64,000 nucleotides of DNA from contig NC_044984.1 in the NCBI RefSeq assembly GCF_008728515.1, positions 85,891,277-85,955,276 of the forward strand, read 5' to 3'. Source of the DNA: Papio anubis. Lineage: Eukaryota > Chordata > Mammalia > Primates > Cercopithecidae. Shown piece after piece: positions 48,151 through 61,085 of the stretch; the stretch's first letter is position 1, and every line of letters begins with the position of its first letter. A program made the position numbers and the translations under genes. The notes beneath the pieces are model-generated. The model saw nothing but the letters and a program-made list of their open reading frames with translations. It did not search any database and was not told the DNA's origin.

Positions 48151-48814
48151 TTATTATAAATGTAAAAGTACATTATATATTTTAAGTCCAAGCAACTATT
48201 AGTGTTACACATCTAGATTGGGAAAAGAGAAAGCAAGGTATACTAAAAGACTTTCATTTAGGATTTGATGTAACTAACTGCCATTTAGTTAATTTTCTTA
48301 GAAGTGTAAGGAATGACTTAAGAGAAACTTGTGTCAATGTCAGAAAGGAAAAATAAATAACAATACCTGGAATAGATCAATGCAGTAGCAAATTGGAGAA
48401 AGATCCAGAGAAGAAAGAAAAGAGGAACATACCTAAAAAAGAATATCTGAGCAAATGAATAAAGCCTTCTCCAGTGATACATTGTCAGAATATTAACAAA
48501 GGGAGAAGAAAGATCAGGCACGGTAAAGAATTCTGATAGATTACTCTCCAAAAGAAATGTATTTTATGGTAACTCCCAACTGTAGTCTGATCTATATGAG
48601 TGAATGAATTAGATTAAAACCATACCAAGCAAATTCCTATTCTTAGTAATTAATTATGAAAATGGCATGCTTGAATGGATATTTTTGGAGGTTAAAGGAC
48701 CAGAGAAACTTCAAGCAAGGAGCATAATCAGATTGTACTGGATCTATAAAAAAGAAAAGAGGGTACTTCTAAATTTTTGGAGCAGCTGTGCAATAATTAT
48801 GCCACAATTAATTT

Positions 48815-48846
48815 TGTGTGCGTCTGTGTGTGTGTGTGTGTGTGTT
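48815..48846. repeat. TG dinucleotide microsatellite
   Basis: TG repeats with one CGTC interruption, about 32 bp. Likely length-polymorphic. Confidence 0.93.
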
Positions 48847-51683
48847 TTATTCTCAGGATTACATCTTTATCTTGTCCAGCAGTTTAAAATAATCTTAATT
48901 TCCTGGAAGTTGTTTAGAGTTTATTATGTGCCAGGATGTTGAGATATTGAGTTTAAAGCAATTTCCTATGTTATTTCTTATAATGCAACAGATGAGTTGC
49001 ATTCTTTGTACAAAAATACATTTGAGGTAAAATTCTTGAGGATAAATGATTCTGTATTCATAGCACAAAAGGAACTGTGTATACTAAGCAACCTCATTTA
49101 TGATAGGACTATAGAATTTTGATGTTTTTCCTGGGGCCCATTTTCTCTTAACTTACCACTTCAAACTCTTTGAAAGGTTTCCCAGGGATTAATGGTCAGC
49201 ACTAGGGAAGGAATTGGGGCTACTTCAGAACTGCTAAGCGAGGCTGACACAGACTTCATTCTTCAGTGTCCTGGGGTACCAGGTACACACTTTTAGGCTT
49301 CATCACCATCCTAAAGAGATGAAAGCCCCTTGAAGTCAGTGGGAGATTCATTTTAAAATTATTTCTGTAGGAAGCAGAGTAATCTGAGAACTGGGCTGCA
49401 GACACTATTTGAACAAGGCTGCTATGCACAATGCCAGCTTTGTTATTTGAACTCGTCTCAGGGTAGGTGGCTCTGTGTGTGTGTGGCAGGGAGGCGGGGT
49501 GGGGGGGATACATTGTGGAAAATGTGCATTTGAGATCTTACGTTGTTTCAGTAACTTCAATAGTTTAGGAAACTTCTCATCATTTGTTTCTAAAATACCT
49601 GTGTGCACATAATTGCATGAATATCAAAACCAATGTCCATCAAGAACAGATTGCAAGTAAGCTGTATGCTTACTTATGTTTACAACCTCAAAATATGGTT
49701 TATTTATGTTAGTGTATGGTGTAGACCTCACTGGAGGCAACTGAAATAGCCAAAAGGGGTTTTTGAGACTGGATTTTAAGAACCTAAAATGAAACAAAAT
49801 AAGGAGCATCATGCTTTGGGGATAAACCAGAACCTGTTGTCAATCTCATACCACAAACTTCCAGCGATGACTAAAGTGAGGAAAGAAACTAGAAGTCTAT
49901 ACATAACACAATTCTCCTTTTGATACACTGTAGGAAACAAATGTCAAAACAAAACAAAAAACAAAGTGAAATCCCCCCGTAACTGTTATGCCATGGAAAG
50001 ATGAGAGGCACATTACTTAAGTACGGCACCTCATCATCAATACGTCTGCTTTCACAAAAGTTGTAACCCAGCGTCCTGGAGCCAGTTTAGCAATTGCAGC
50101 AGGGGCTTCCTCAAAGAGTGAGTTCTGGAAGGAATTGTAATTAGTAAGAGAGACCCTGGGGAATAATTATATGAGAGAAATTTTCACAGCAGCTTACTAT
50201 AAAAACAAACAAAGGTGGCTTGACGAGGAAAATGTGAAGGTCTCTACTAATCAGATAATTAAACTGCAGATCACTTTTATAATCTAACTTGATGCTATCT
50301 CCCGGTTGTGACTAGCTCACTCTGAAAAGAGGAACAAATTAAAACTTAAGGATTCATGTGATTAAGTGTATGTTTCCCCAATCAGGTTTCTTAGAGGATT
50401 TGAGTCCAAGGAGGAGTATTGAAGGATAGGAGAGCATTGCTCTGAGAAGAATGGGCCATTGTGAAGGACTTTGGAGTTAAAGTAGGTGGTATATGCATGT
50501 CACAGAGGCAGGAAATTGGGCACCAAGCGGTTCCGTGCTACTGCAAGGATGTGGCAGGAGACTGGGTTGCAGAGTGAGAAGCCTGATTTTCTATCATATG
50601 TATATTTATAGAAATGTACAGATTCATGCATATGCATATAAGTGACTCAAGAAATGTGTGCCTATACAAGGAAGCAGAGCTCACATAAATTTGTACCTTT
50701 GCTCTTGCACCCCAGCTCCAAGCAGAAAAGCAGCATGATTCACTTTGTCTTTGACATTTCTTGCATAACTCTTGCACAATGCTTTGTCTACAGTGGGCTC
50801 TCTATCCACACGTGTTTACTAATGCTGTGGGCAAAGTGTTTTCAAACCATATGGATTTAAACTTTGGGGACAATGATGCAATTGGCATGCATAGGAACAC
50901 CGCATTGATAAGGAAGCATTAGAGTTATTAATTAGTTTAGTAAGACACATGTACAACTAGCTAACAGCATGACCTGACTCCTATTATGGTCCAGGGACAT
51001 GGTTGAACTCCTTACATCATTGCCTCATTTTCTATTTATTAGTCTATTATTTGGAAGATTACCTGCTTTACCTGTAGAAGCGAATGGGTACATTTAGAAT
51101 AATAAGAAAAGAAGTCACCCTAAGGGAAAATAAGAAAAAGGTATGAAAGCTTGATTCAAGGACAGTGATTCAGGTTTGAAAGCAGCAGACATTTGTGAAA
51201 ACTATATGAATATATAATGAGTAGAAACAAGTGTGTGTTACTGCTACAGTGAATCTAGTTTTCTCTAACATAGTTCTGTGTACTGGGACAGCTGGATTAC
51301 AAATATCAACATAACCAAAACCTTTAAGGAAAATTATGTTATGATAATATTCCTGCCATGTACATATGCCTTTTTCTGGAGAAGTTAAATCCCAAAAGGT
51401 CTTCATTGGTTTATTCTTTAAGCGAAGGTGGCAGGGTAAATAAAATTGTAATGTTAACAGCTGACTCAGAGATCCCCTTAGAGAGAAAACTGTCTTTGTT
51501 TAGAAAAACACCTTGCTATTTTGCTTTAGATGTGTGAACCCCGAGGATGTATTCTGAAAGGATCTAAGAAGAAGAAGAAAAAAAGACAATCTTCTTTTTG
51601 TCCAAAAATTTAGTAAGAATTTAAAAGAACACATGAAATAGGAAAGGGTAGAAACTCAGACATTACCCCTTCCAAAGTAAAGA

Positions 51684-51779
51684 TGGAGATGAGAAAGAAA
51701 GCGAGAAAGGGAAGAGAAGAGAAGAGAAGAGAGAAAGAGTAGAGAAGAGACAGAAGAAAGAGGAAGAGACAGAAAAAGG
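51684..51779. repeat. GAGAA/GA-rich purine tract
   Basis: Almost pure A/G over about 95 bases with repeated AGAGA and AAGAG units and rare T or C interruptions. Low-complexity sequence. Confidence 0.88.
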
Positions 51780-53079
51780 TAGCAAATAGGAATCCAGAGA
51801 TGCAGGAACTCTGTGATTACTAAGAAATTTCTAGTGAGTGGCTCATGGACAAAAGCCTCTAGAACAGGTCTAATGCTCAGTATTACACAGTTTGGAAATT
51901 ATTGCTGCTGTACAATACTCTTCTTGGTAAAATCTGATGCACCTGCAAATGACTTGTGTGGGTAGCAATTTGGAGAAAGCAGAGATGAATAGGTCAGCAT
52001 AGGACTGTATGTCATGAACAAACATTGGAGATGAGACACTCTTGAGAACTGGAGTTCAGTGGGAAGAGGAATTCAAGGCTAGAGGCAACCATGAGAATAT
52101 CAGTCATTGGAATCTTGTTGAGAACCTCAGACTTACCATCTGGGAAGAGAGATTGTTGCAAATTTACATAAATCTTGAATGATGGTGCAAACTCAGTTGA
52201 CATTAATGTTGTTTAGGACAAGATCAGGAACTAGCCTGAATAATTTCTAGTTAGTTCCTTGGAAAATCACAGTAAACAAGAAGTGAGAGAAAAGAAGGAG
52301 GAGGAGAGAAGGAAAAAGAGATATACTATACAAGGCATGCAGAAGAGTAAAATAACAGAAAAGTTGTTATAGCTGAATCCAAGTATAAGGACTAATGAGG
52401 TAAAGAGTGGAGAAACTAGACTCTACATAATATGTATTTGGAAAACCTGTAGCTGCCTAAATTCTCAGTCTTCTTCCTAGGACCATTTTTATGTAATTCA
52501 GAAGAATCCAAAGGTTATTATAAATTCAGCCTAAGCTAAATAACCATGACTTGATTGCCAGCATAAGGATCATATCTGGTGTGAAGGTCATAAAATCTAA
52601 ATCTCCATTATTATGATTCTTACAATCAGTCAGTTCTTTTTAACAGGAGGTAAATTCTAACTCATTTCTGAAACAAAGCAAGGGCAAATTAGAAATATGA
52701 GTCAAGTTCTTCCTAATACGTTTAGTCACTGACATTAAGTAGTTCTACCAAAACATTTTGGTCATGATCACAATCAGATTCTAAATAAGCAGGTTGATAA
52801 TAAGGGGTAAATGGAGGTAAAGAATTTGCATGGATCATGTATGTATAGTGCACTTCAGGAAATATATCCCATGCATATACCTTACACAGAATTGTCCACT
52901 CTGCCTACCACTAGCCATTTATGTAAAAAGAAGTTTTTCACAGGGTTGCAGCATCAGATCAGGGAGACTATAATTCTACTACAATGAGAATGAGTGAACA
53001 AATTAGGAATATTATACTCCGACAACATTTTAAGAACATTAGAAAAGACTGATGTTATCTAACACAATCTCTAGTAATA

Positions 53080-53290
53080 GCAATTAACATTCATTGAGTC
53101 CTTTATGCTACCCTAAGCACTTTTCATGTACTATCATAATTCATTCTTACAGAAATCCCATAAAGTAGCTCTATTTTACAAAGGCAGAAGCTGAGGCTTA
53201 GAGCAGCTTAGAAGAGTTTAATTACCTATCCAAGGTCACCCAATTAAGAAGTAGCAAGCAGAAACTCGGGACCTTTATACTCATTTGCCT
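53080..53290 (+). mobile_element. MIR SINE
   Basis: A near full-length MIR: 'aacattcattgagtccttta', 'accctaagcacttttcatgt', 'gtagctctattttacaaagg', 'cagaagctgaggcttagagc' and 'ccaaggtcacccaattaaga'. It is one of the clearest MIRs in the window. Confidence 0.88.
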
Positions 53291-54140
53291 ATGAATCATG
53301 TTATTTTTACTTACTAAAAATGGATGTCAGCTTGATTCATCTTTTGGGAGTTTTTTCCTAGATTCTCTCACTGACTCTCGCTTTAGCTCAGCCACGTATT
53401 TAATTCCTGTGTGTAGCTAGTCTATGACGTTTTTTATTTTTCTTCCCACTTTTGACTCTATGTTTACTTTCAAACTTAAGCATAGATTATCCTATTTTCT
53501 TATGACTGTTTGATATATCGCTTGTTCTTATCTTTAGTTCTTTCTCCGCTTAGCCTTTCAGCATTCTAAACATTGAGAATTTATTATGTTCAAGATATTT
53601 TGTCAGTCTCACAAAGGGAAGTGCTAAAAGAAAACACCACAGATAATAGTTATGATTGAATTCTTTATTTTAGAGAACTAATTTCTGTGTAGGGTTGGAG
53701 TTGTTCTAAAAGTCTTGGGACATAAGAAAAATTGAGATCTGAATGATATAGACCATCACATAAGAAAGAATCACCTATCCACTGGAGTCTCTGCATAGGA
53801 TGTTTATCAGGGCAAACCCCAACCCAGCTAGTCATGTGCACCTGTGCATTAATCCTGACATCCTAAAAGTCCAAGAGTCCCAGAATTCTACTGTGGTCAC
53901 TTGTTTGAAGTACGGCACATAACCATGGCCTTGACCTTGCCTGAGCCTCCCAGCAAAGCTCAAATCCTAGACCTCCATAAGGAAAGATATCAAACAGTCT
54001 CATTCTTTTATCAACAGAAACATTTATTTCCCTCCAGTGCTGGGTCATTTTATTATCAACTTGGTTAAGCTGAAACATGTTTCCAGAATGTCCTTCTCTG
54101 TGTGGTACTGAGTTAGACATGATAAAGAGGGAGAGAAACA

Positions 54141-54141
<1 letters not shown>

Positions 54142-54172
<31 letters not shown>
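54142..54172. repeat. CA dinucleotide microsatellite
   Basis: About 15 uninterrupted CA units, flanked by GA-rich sequence. It accounts for a cysteine/valine-rich minus-strand open frame, which is not a gene. Confidence 0.96.
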
Positions 54173-54175
<3 letters not shown>

Positions 54176-54247
54176 AGAACTTTGAGAGATTTGGGAGGCA
54201 AAACTAAATCACTCTGTCAGTAACTATTACTCGTGGAAGGTTTTCAC

Positions 54248-54331
54248 AGTGATATGTTATATCACTATGAAACTCATTCTACTGCATTCTTAATACAGTA
54301 GAATGCATTTGAGAATCTGCATTTGAGAATC
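54248..54331. repeat. Cluster of small inverted and tandem repeats
   Basis: It holds an 8-bp stem (54248-54255 with 54259-54266), a perfect 10-bp stem (54275-54284 with 54296-54305), and an exact 14-bp tandem duplication 'tgcatttgagaatc' (54304-54317, 54318-54331), all within about 85 bp. Confidence 0.85.
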
Positions 54332-54379
54332 ACTTATCAAAGTGATGGACAGGCAATTGTTCATTGCAAATGTGCCTGG

Positions 54380-54770
54380 TGGTTTCCTCTTCGTCCTTGA
54401 TCCACATCATTCTACAGCCCCCAGCTCTTCATCCTAATTGTTGGACATTCTGACCAACACAAAGGCAATAGCTTCCAATAGATCTGGCCACACATATCTC
54501 TTTCATAGTTTCATTTCAGTGGCTGGACTTGCTTGGCTTTTCAGATTCTGCATGTGCATTCCAACTTGTTATCCTGCACCAAATGCTTTGGGAGAGCAGA
54601 TTAAAGGTTATTTTTCTGATCCTTCAACTCATTCTTCAAAACTTCAACTTCCCAGAGCCTCTAAAAATTATGTAAGATTTAAATCTTATAGTAAATCCCT
54701 TAATGTTTAATACTCAAATTGATTCTGTTTCCTTGACAGAACCCTGACTAATTCAGGCTCTTAGAAATGG
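54380..54770 (+). mobile_element. LTR-like (MaLR/ERVL type) fragment, tentative
   Basis: The end 'gattctgtttccttgacag' followed by 'aaccctgactaattcag' resembles the terminal block of a common mammalian LTR, with 'cttcccagagcctctaaaaa' upstream. The rest is too diverged to name. Boundaries are a guess. Confidence 0.4.
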
Positions 54771-54778
54771 GGTTTTCC

Positions 54779-56103
54779 ATAGATAAAGCCACACACTTAC
54801 AACCATCTGATTTTTGACAGAGTGAATAAAACTGAGCAATGGGGAAAGAACCCCCTCTTCAATAAATGGTACAGGGGTAGCTGAGTAGCCATATGCAGAA
54901 GAATGAAACTAGACCCTTCCTTACCTTTCACCATGTACAAAAATTAACTCAAGATAGATTAAAGATTTAAAGTTAAAACCTCAAACTATAAGAATCCTAG
55001 AAGAAAACTTAGGAAACACCATTCTGAACATCAGCCTTGGGAAAGAATTTATGACTAAATCCTCAAAAGCAATTGCAATAAAAACAAAAATTAACAAATG
55101 GTACCAAATTAAACTAAAGTGTTTCTGCACAGCAAAAGAAACTATCAAGAGAGTAAACAGACAACCTACAGAGTGGGAGAAAAGAGTTGCAAACTATGCA
55201 TCCAACAAAGGGCTAATGTCCAGAATCTATAAGGACCTTAAACAATTAATCAAAGAAAAACCAAAGAATCTTATTTAAAAAGGGGCAAAAGACAAACAGA
55301 CTCTTTTCAAAAGAAGACCTACACGTGGCCAACAAATATTAAAAAATGTTCCACATCACTCATCATCAAAGAAATGCAAATCAAAACCACATTGAGGTAT
55401 CATCTCATACCAGTCAGAGTGGCGATTACTAAAATGTCAAAAGCAACAAATCACTGGCGAGTCTATGGAGAAAACGGAATGATTATACACTGCTGGTGGG
55501 AATGTAAATTAGTTCAACCACTGTGGAAAGCAGTTTGGAGATTTCTCAAAAATCTTAAAACTACCATTCGACTCAGCAATCCCATTACTGAGTACAGATC
55601 CAAAAGAAAATAAATCATTCTGCCAAAAAGACACATGCACTCACATGTTCATCGCAGCAGTATTCACAATAGTGTGGACATGGAACCAACTAGGTGCCCA
55701 TCAGTGGCAGATTAGATAAAGAAAATGCGGTACATTTACACCACAGCATACTACACAGACATAAAAAAGAATGAAATAATGTTCTTTTCAAAAAAATGGA
55801 TGCAGCTATAGTCCATTATCCTAAGCATTTAATGTAGGAATCGAAAACCAAATACCACGTTTTCACTTACAAGTGGGAGCTAAACATTGGGTATTCCATG
55901 GACATAAGGATGGCAACAATGAAAACTGGGGACAGAGTAGAAAGAGAAGGAGGAGGACAAGGGCTGTGAAACTAACTATTGGGTACTATGCTCAGTTCCT
56001 GGGTGATGAGATCAATTGTACCCTAAACCTCAGCATCATACAATATACCCAGATAACAAACCTACACATGTACCCCCTGAATCTAAAACAAAGGTTGAAA
56101 TTT
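54779..56103 (+). mobile_element. 5'-truncated L1PB LINE-1
   Basis: It begins in ORF2 at 'gataaagccacacacttaca' and continues through 'gcaatggggaaagaaccccc', 'tttctgcacagcaaaagaaa', 'atgcaaatcaaaaccacatt' and 'acactgctggtgggaatgta'. It ends in a 3' UTR with 'gaaggaggaggacaagggct' and 'atgtaccccctgaatctaaa', typical of L1PB. ORF2 is broken by stops and frameshifts, leaving fragments of at most about 90 codons. Confidence 0.93.
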
Positions 56104-57039
56104 CTTTTTTTAAAGTATGGTGTTTGTAGTCTCAAAAACCTAAAACATGTGGCAGTGACTAGGAAGTAAGTGCTAGACAGAGACTGAACGGCAGCAAGAA
56201 ACCTACTAGGAAATGCTTTCAAGAAAATGGGCAAGATGTCTTGCAGGTTAGAGGAAGGATGATCCTTATTATGGATCAGAGAAAAAAACATGCAAAATTC
56301 TTGTAACAATGTGAAGGACAGAAAACAAACCTAATGAGTTTGTAGATCTGGCTAATTTTACCTTTACATAAAATGTTGAAAGTGCCAATTGGTTTCTTTT
56401 AGCTGCATATGACAAGTTATGTGAAGATAGAAATGTGTAAAGAAACTGTTCTGTTTATAAGCAGAATGCTAAAGGAAATATACAAAGGCCAGGACTTACT
56501 GAACTGAAAAATAAAACTATATTTCATCCCAAGTATTATCAGCCACTAAAAAATTCTCAAGGTGATAGGAGGCATGAGACCAAAGATCAAATCTAGGGTT
56601 TATCTCTAAGACCCCTTGTTAAGATCTCCGGAAGATTTAAGACAGTGTTACACATGTAAGCCCAGGTGATTTACGGAAGACCCACTCTGTCAGCCCACAT
56701 AATTGTGAGAAATAATAAGTCATTGTGTTTTTAAGCCACTAAAAGTTTTGGGATAATTCGCTGTGCAGCTCACAAATGTAAGAGTTACCTATAATTAATT
56801 TCCTTAACATATTTTAAATCAAAATTTACTCAATATGTAAATCTAAACACAGTCAACACAACTCTCCCTCCAGACAAATTAAATAATTTAGTGTTCATTA
56901 AGATATTACTCATATTATAATTAGTAACCCAATTTCTGCCAAAATAACACTATGAAATTCTTTATAATGATGTACTTCTTACAGGTAATACGTGTTTTTA
57001 TTGTAATGAAAGCTTTCTGGAGATTATTGTACCTAGTGG
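56104..57039. other. Unassigned spacer
   Basis: No gene or repeat is recognised. Confidence 0.5.
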
Positions 57040-57235
57040 TTGAATACATCATTAACAAACACAATAATTTGAATTCAACTACTTGATATTGAACAAGATA
57101 CTTCTCTAAGCTTCAGTTTTCTCATCTATATAATGATGATACATGTTTCTCAGGGTTATTGTGAAGAATAAATGAGGTTATGCCTGGTATAGAGTAAGAC
57201 TTGGTACATGTTAGCTGTTATTAGTTTTCAGACAA
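57040..57235 (-). mobile_element. MIR SINE, antisense
   Basis: The complement of MIR: 'aagcttcagttttctcatct', 'tttctcagggttattgtgaa', 'aataaatgaggttatgcctg' and 'acatgttagctgttattag'. It is near full length. Confidence 0.88.
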
Positions 57236-57724
57236 TGATTTACCCTCTAGAATGAAAGTCAAGTGGCATTAGGCATCATACCATATCCAGAAGATGAGCC
57301 CACTTCTGACCTTGGACAGAAGGAGGGATGTATATTTTAAAATCCACTGCTGGTCCTACAAAAACAATCCAGAGGGCAGACCTGCTATGGGGGCATTTTC
57401 CTTCTTTCTGAGTATCCAGAGAGATATATTTACTGTTAATATTTCTGGAAAGGCCAACAAATTATCAGATGAATTTACAAGATCCAAACTGAAGATGTAA
57501 AACATCCAGTGATTATTTGTCCTGGCAATACACAGGCTGATGTGAAAAACTGGGAGAAAAGTCAGGCACATTTTCCTTGATTGCCCTCACCCATTTCTAA
57601 CTTTTAATAAAGAAATACTTTTGTTTAAAAATGTTCCCAGTATGCTTTTATTATGTCTTTATAATTTTAATTCTTTTTAGAAATGTAGCTATTTATCTAA
57701 AATCTTAAGAAGTATTGATTATTG

Positions 57725-58270
57725 GATTACTCATATAACAAATATTTATTAAAAGCTTGCTATGCTCCTGTCACTAGGTTAGATGTGGAAATACAACAGT
57801 GAACAAGAAAGACATAGTTCTTGCCCTCTGGGAACTTTCAGTTTAGTTAGAAATATAGAGGAATGAACAGGAAATATTACATAATATTATAATTATTGCA
57901 AGAGGGAAAATATGTGTTACTAGAAGCTCAAAGAAATGTATATGGCCCCAACGTGGGAATAAGGGATAGTGAAGTCCCATGTAGAGCTAAAGAGTGCAAG
58001 CGCAGCAAATAAGAGAAGGTATTGGAGGCAGTAAAAGGGAAATGCACAAGAAGACACTCAGAGGCAAGGAAACACAGGACATCTGTCCTGCTGGTGAAGA
58101 AGGGAGATCCCTGTGGACAAAGAAGCAATTGCGTTGAGTCTAAAGCACAAAGTGCCCACAAACCTTATTATGAAGGGTTCTGTTTACCGGGAGGACAATG
58201 GGGACCTCCTACTGGGTTTTGGGCAGGGATTTATATATTTAAACAATTACCCTGGGATCTAGAGAATGGC
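57725..58270 (+). mobile_element. L2 LINE fragment
   Basis: Sense L2 blocks: 'acaaatatttattaaaagct', 'tatgctcctgtcactaggtt', 'acaacagtgaacaagaaaga' and 'ccctctgggaactttcagtt'. The right half (after 57930) is a weak match. The plus-strand open frame at 58022-58336 lies over it and has no recognisable product. Confidence 0.6.
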
Positions 58271-60154
58271 TTGCAAGAAAAACAGAAGAAAAAGTGTGAG
58301 ACAGGGAGCTTTGTTAAGAATCTGCTTCAGATCTAGGTGAAGTGTCTATGCCAGAACATTCGGTGGAGACAGAAAGGTGAATGGTTAGAGAGTTATTTAT
58401 AATGTAGAAACTATAGAACTTCTGGCTTAATTAAATGTGAGACAGAATAAAGGTAAAAGAATCAAATTTTAGACTTTATCGACTGCAAAAAATAGTGGCA
58501 TTTTTTTGTGAGATGGGAAATATAGGAAAAATAGGGGAGAAATAAGTGTTTAGGATGAGATAAACAATTCACTTTTGAGTATGATAAGGTGGAAGTTTAG
58601 AGGCCCAGTGTGTAACTGAGTATAGTGGTCTGAATTTTAGGAATTTGGCCAAGAGAAGAGGAAGACATTCACTTAGATACTCAGATGTTTTCTTCCAATA
58701 ATCTGTTTTAAAATTAGCATTAGAGATCCCAGTGTCTGGACAGTGAGATGAAGATTTTCCCTTCTTGCATGAGTTCTATTAATCAAAAGCCTGTGGATGT
58801 CACATGTAAGTATTGCCTTCATATGAAAAGATTTCCAGTTGATAACAATTGATATGTTACCTTGTAATTTACTCAACCTGTTTATATCTCTTGGCACCGA
58901 AATACCTATGGAAATTTACAAACTAATCCCAAAAGAAAAAAAAAAATCATTTGAGTGCTTACTTTTTAATTCTTAAATATAATTATTGTGAATATTAAAT
59001 AATGGGTGAACGAATTGTATGAACAAGTTGATTCTCACTTGGCAAAACTTTTTTGTCCATCACTGTTAATCATTCAGTATTGGATTCAATTTGGAATAAC
59101 ATTACAGAAAATGCAGACAGAAGGTTATCAGTGCTATCTGAAAGGTATGAAGTATGTGGTTTGCTTTGCGTTTTGTGTTTTTTTAATTACCTGAGGCTTT
59201 GCTATAATCAGGCTGGCACTTTATGTTTCACGATGAGCTCATTATGCAAAGGCAAACGGCAGCTGAAAATTGGCTGACTAGTGTATTTCTACAGCATACA
59301 GATGCTTTTTATTAATGAGGCTGATAAAGAAGTTAATTCTTTGTGTTTAAAGTAAATCATTTCCAAAAATAAATAGCAAAGAGAGTCATAGAACTAGAGG
59401 CAAGATGAGAAGGTTTGAGAATGATTTAAGAAGGAAGAAGAGAATTCACACATGTTCATTGTTAGAAGTCAAAGTGTTACCAGAGACAGTCTTGGCCAGT
59501 AAAGTTCCATAGCTGTTTCAAAGCCTCTGCTAGTTTAAAAACAGTTGAAAAAGAAAATTTAACAAATGGTGGATTAGAAGATGTAGAAATTTAGATATAC
59601 AGCCTTTGATTTGGATTCTTGGAAGAGTTGAGTTCCACTTCCATATAGTTTCAATATTACTTGATAGAATCTATCACTTAGTCCCCTCGAAAAGTCTAGG
59701 GGTAGCATTTATAAAAATCCCTTATCTTAAACCTTATTTTGTCTGAATTGGCTGTAACAGCAACAATAAGAACTTAGAAATCATTCTCTTGAAAGACAAG
59801 CACAATTTTTTGCTTGAAAATTCACCTAAACTAAATTTCCAGAATTCTCTTAGACTAAAGCTATTTAAATAATGAGCTGTTTATAATTATAGAGATATTT
59901 ATGATCATAGACTTGAGAAAAGAAGGGAAAACTGGAGAAGATGAGGGATTAAGAAAGTGGTGATGTCAATGAAATTAAATAAAATTATGAGGCATCCATT
60001 CTTTGAGGCTTGGCTTACCTTTCTACAAATATCAAGGATGTTCTTAATAATGGCAGAATCCTTTTATGAACTGTAGGTCTACTGATTAAGGGTCTTCCAA
60101 TACTATATTATAACCCTTGCTTGGGAAAATGAAACTTACAATCAAATAAAATGT
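58271..60154. other. Repeat-poor spacer with a possible conserved element
   Basis: No gene or clear repeat is recognised. The interval at about 59000-59360 has clustered homeodomain/POU-like motifs and no repeat character; see the findings. Confidence 0.45.
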
Positions 60155-60310
60155 ATAATTGGGTGCACGTCAGCTGTGCAATTGCAGGCGAACTACCTAA
60201 TTTGTCTGACTCAATTTCATTACCCCCAAAAATGGAAATAGTAATGCCTGTATCTGAGGATTAGTGTAGGTATTATGTCATTTTGTCTACACTCTTTAAG
60301 CTAGAGGAGT
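60155..60310 (-). mobile_element. MIR SINE, antisense
   Basis: The complement of MIR: 'tgcaggcgaactacctaatt', 'tgactcaatttcattacccc', 'aaaatggaaatagtaatgcc' and 'gaggattagtgtaggtatta'. Confidence 0.7.
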
Positions 60311-60347
60311 AAGCTGTATGCCAACAATAAGCTGATAAAGCCAACAA

Positions 60348-60627
60348 GGTTGGATGCAGTGGTTCACGCCTGTAATCCCAGCACTTTGGGAGGGTGAGGT
60401 GCGCAGATCACTTGAGGCCAGGAGCTCAAGACCAGCCTGGCCAACAGAGCAAAACCCCGTTTCTCCTAAAAAAAAAAGAAAAAATTAGCCAGGCATGGTA
60501 GCGCTCACCTGTGGTCCCAGCTACTTGGGAAGTGGAGGTTGCAGTGAGCCAAGATCACACCACTGTACTCCAGTTTGGGTGACCGAGCCAGATTTTGTCT
60601 CAAAAAACAAAACAAAACAAAACAAAA
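60348..60627 (+). mobile_element. AluJ/S with a deletion in the right arm
   Basis: It starts 'ggttggatgcagtggttca' and has 'gatcacttgaggccaggag', an A-rich linker, and 'gtgagccaagatcacaccac'. Between 'cagctacttgggaag' and 'tggaggttgcag' about 30 consensus bases are missing. The tail is a CAAAA repeat (60600-60627). Flanking 'ccaacaag' and 'tcaacaag' suggest a short target-site duplication. Confidence 0.93.
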
Positions 60628-60869
60628 TCAACAAGTAAACATGACATATTACTCAATGGCAAATAATTTATAACACATTTACCATTGCATTGATTTCATC
60701 AGGCCATACATAGCTCCTTCCCAAAATTATAAGGATGTGGAATAATAATTATGATGATTTATTGAGGTAATTTTAGATTAAAAATGAAAAGTATTGTTTT
60801 ATGTGTACTTGGTACACAGTAGACCTTCAATTTTTTTTAAATTATAAGAAAATGTCAGTTATCAGAAAG

Positions 60870-61085
60870 TAGATGTTGAGTACATAATAAGTGCGTATAA
60901 TAAGTATACTTACTATGCATGGATTATTTCATTGAACTTTCATAACAACCAAGGAAGTAGGTACAACTATCATTGCTACTTGATACGTGAAGAAACAGAA
61001 AAAATAAAATAAAATAATGAGTCTAAGTCCTGAAGGCTGATGAATAGGAAAGTCAAGATTCAAACTCAGGCCATTTGGCTCCTAA
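60870..61085 (+). mobile_element. MIR SINE
   Basis: 'gattatttcattgaactttc', 'ataacaaccaaggaagtagg', 'acgtgaagaaacagaaaaaa' and 'aagattcaaactcaggccat'. The order is that of MIR with an AAAAT expansion in the middle (60996-61017). Confidence 0.78.

Larger units (their letters stand above)
48151..53079. other. 4.9-kb repeat-poor, gene-free stretch
   Basis: No gene and no clear young repeat. Faint L2-like wording appears near 48700-48770. A TG microsatellite (48815-48846), a G-rich patch (49485-49508) and purine-rich tracts (51684-51779, 52280-52320) are present. The short open frames have no recognisable product. Confidence 0.5.
53291..54379. other. Unassigned spacer
   Basis: No gene is recognised. 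It contains the CA microsatellite at 54142-54172 and a cluster of small hairpins at 54248-54345. Confidence 0.5.

Noticed and set aside
53863..54201. 112-codon minus-strand frame with a CVCVCV run
   Set aside because: The run is translation of the CA microsatellite, and the rest shows no domain.
54779..56103. L1PB ORF2 as a working gene
   Set aside because: The copy is 5'-truncated and lacks the endonuclease and most of the reverse transcriptase. Remaining frames are short and shifted.
58022..58336. 104-codon plus-strand frame
   Set aside because: It overlies an L2-like fragment and shows no domain or conserved start context.
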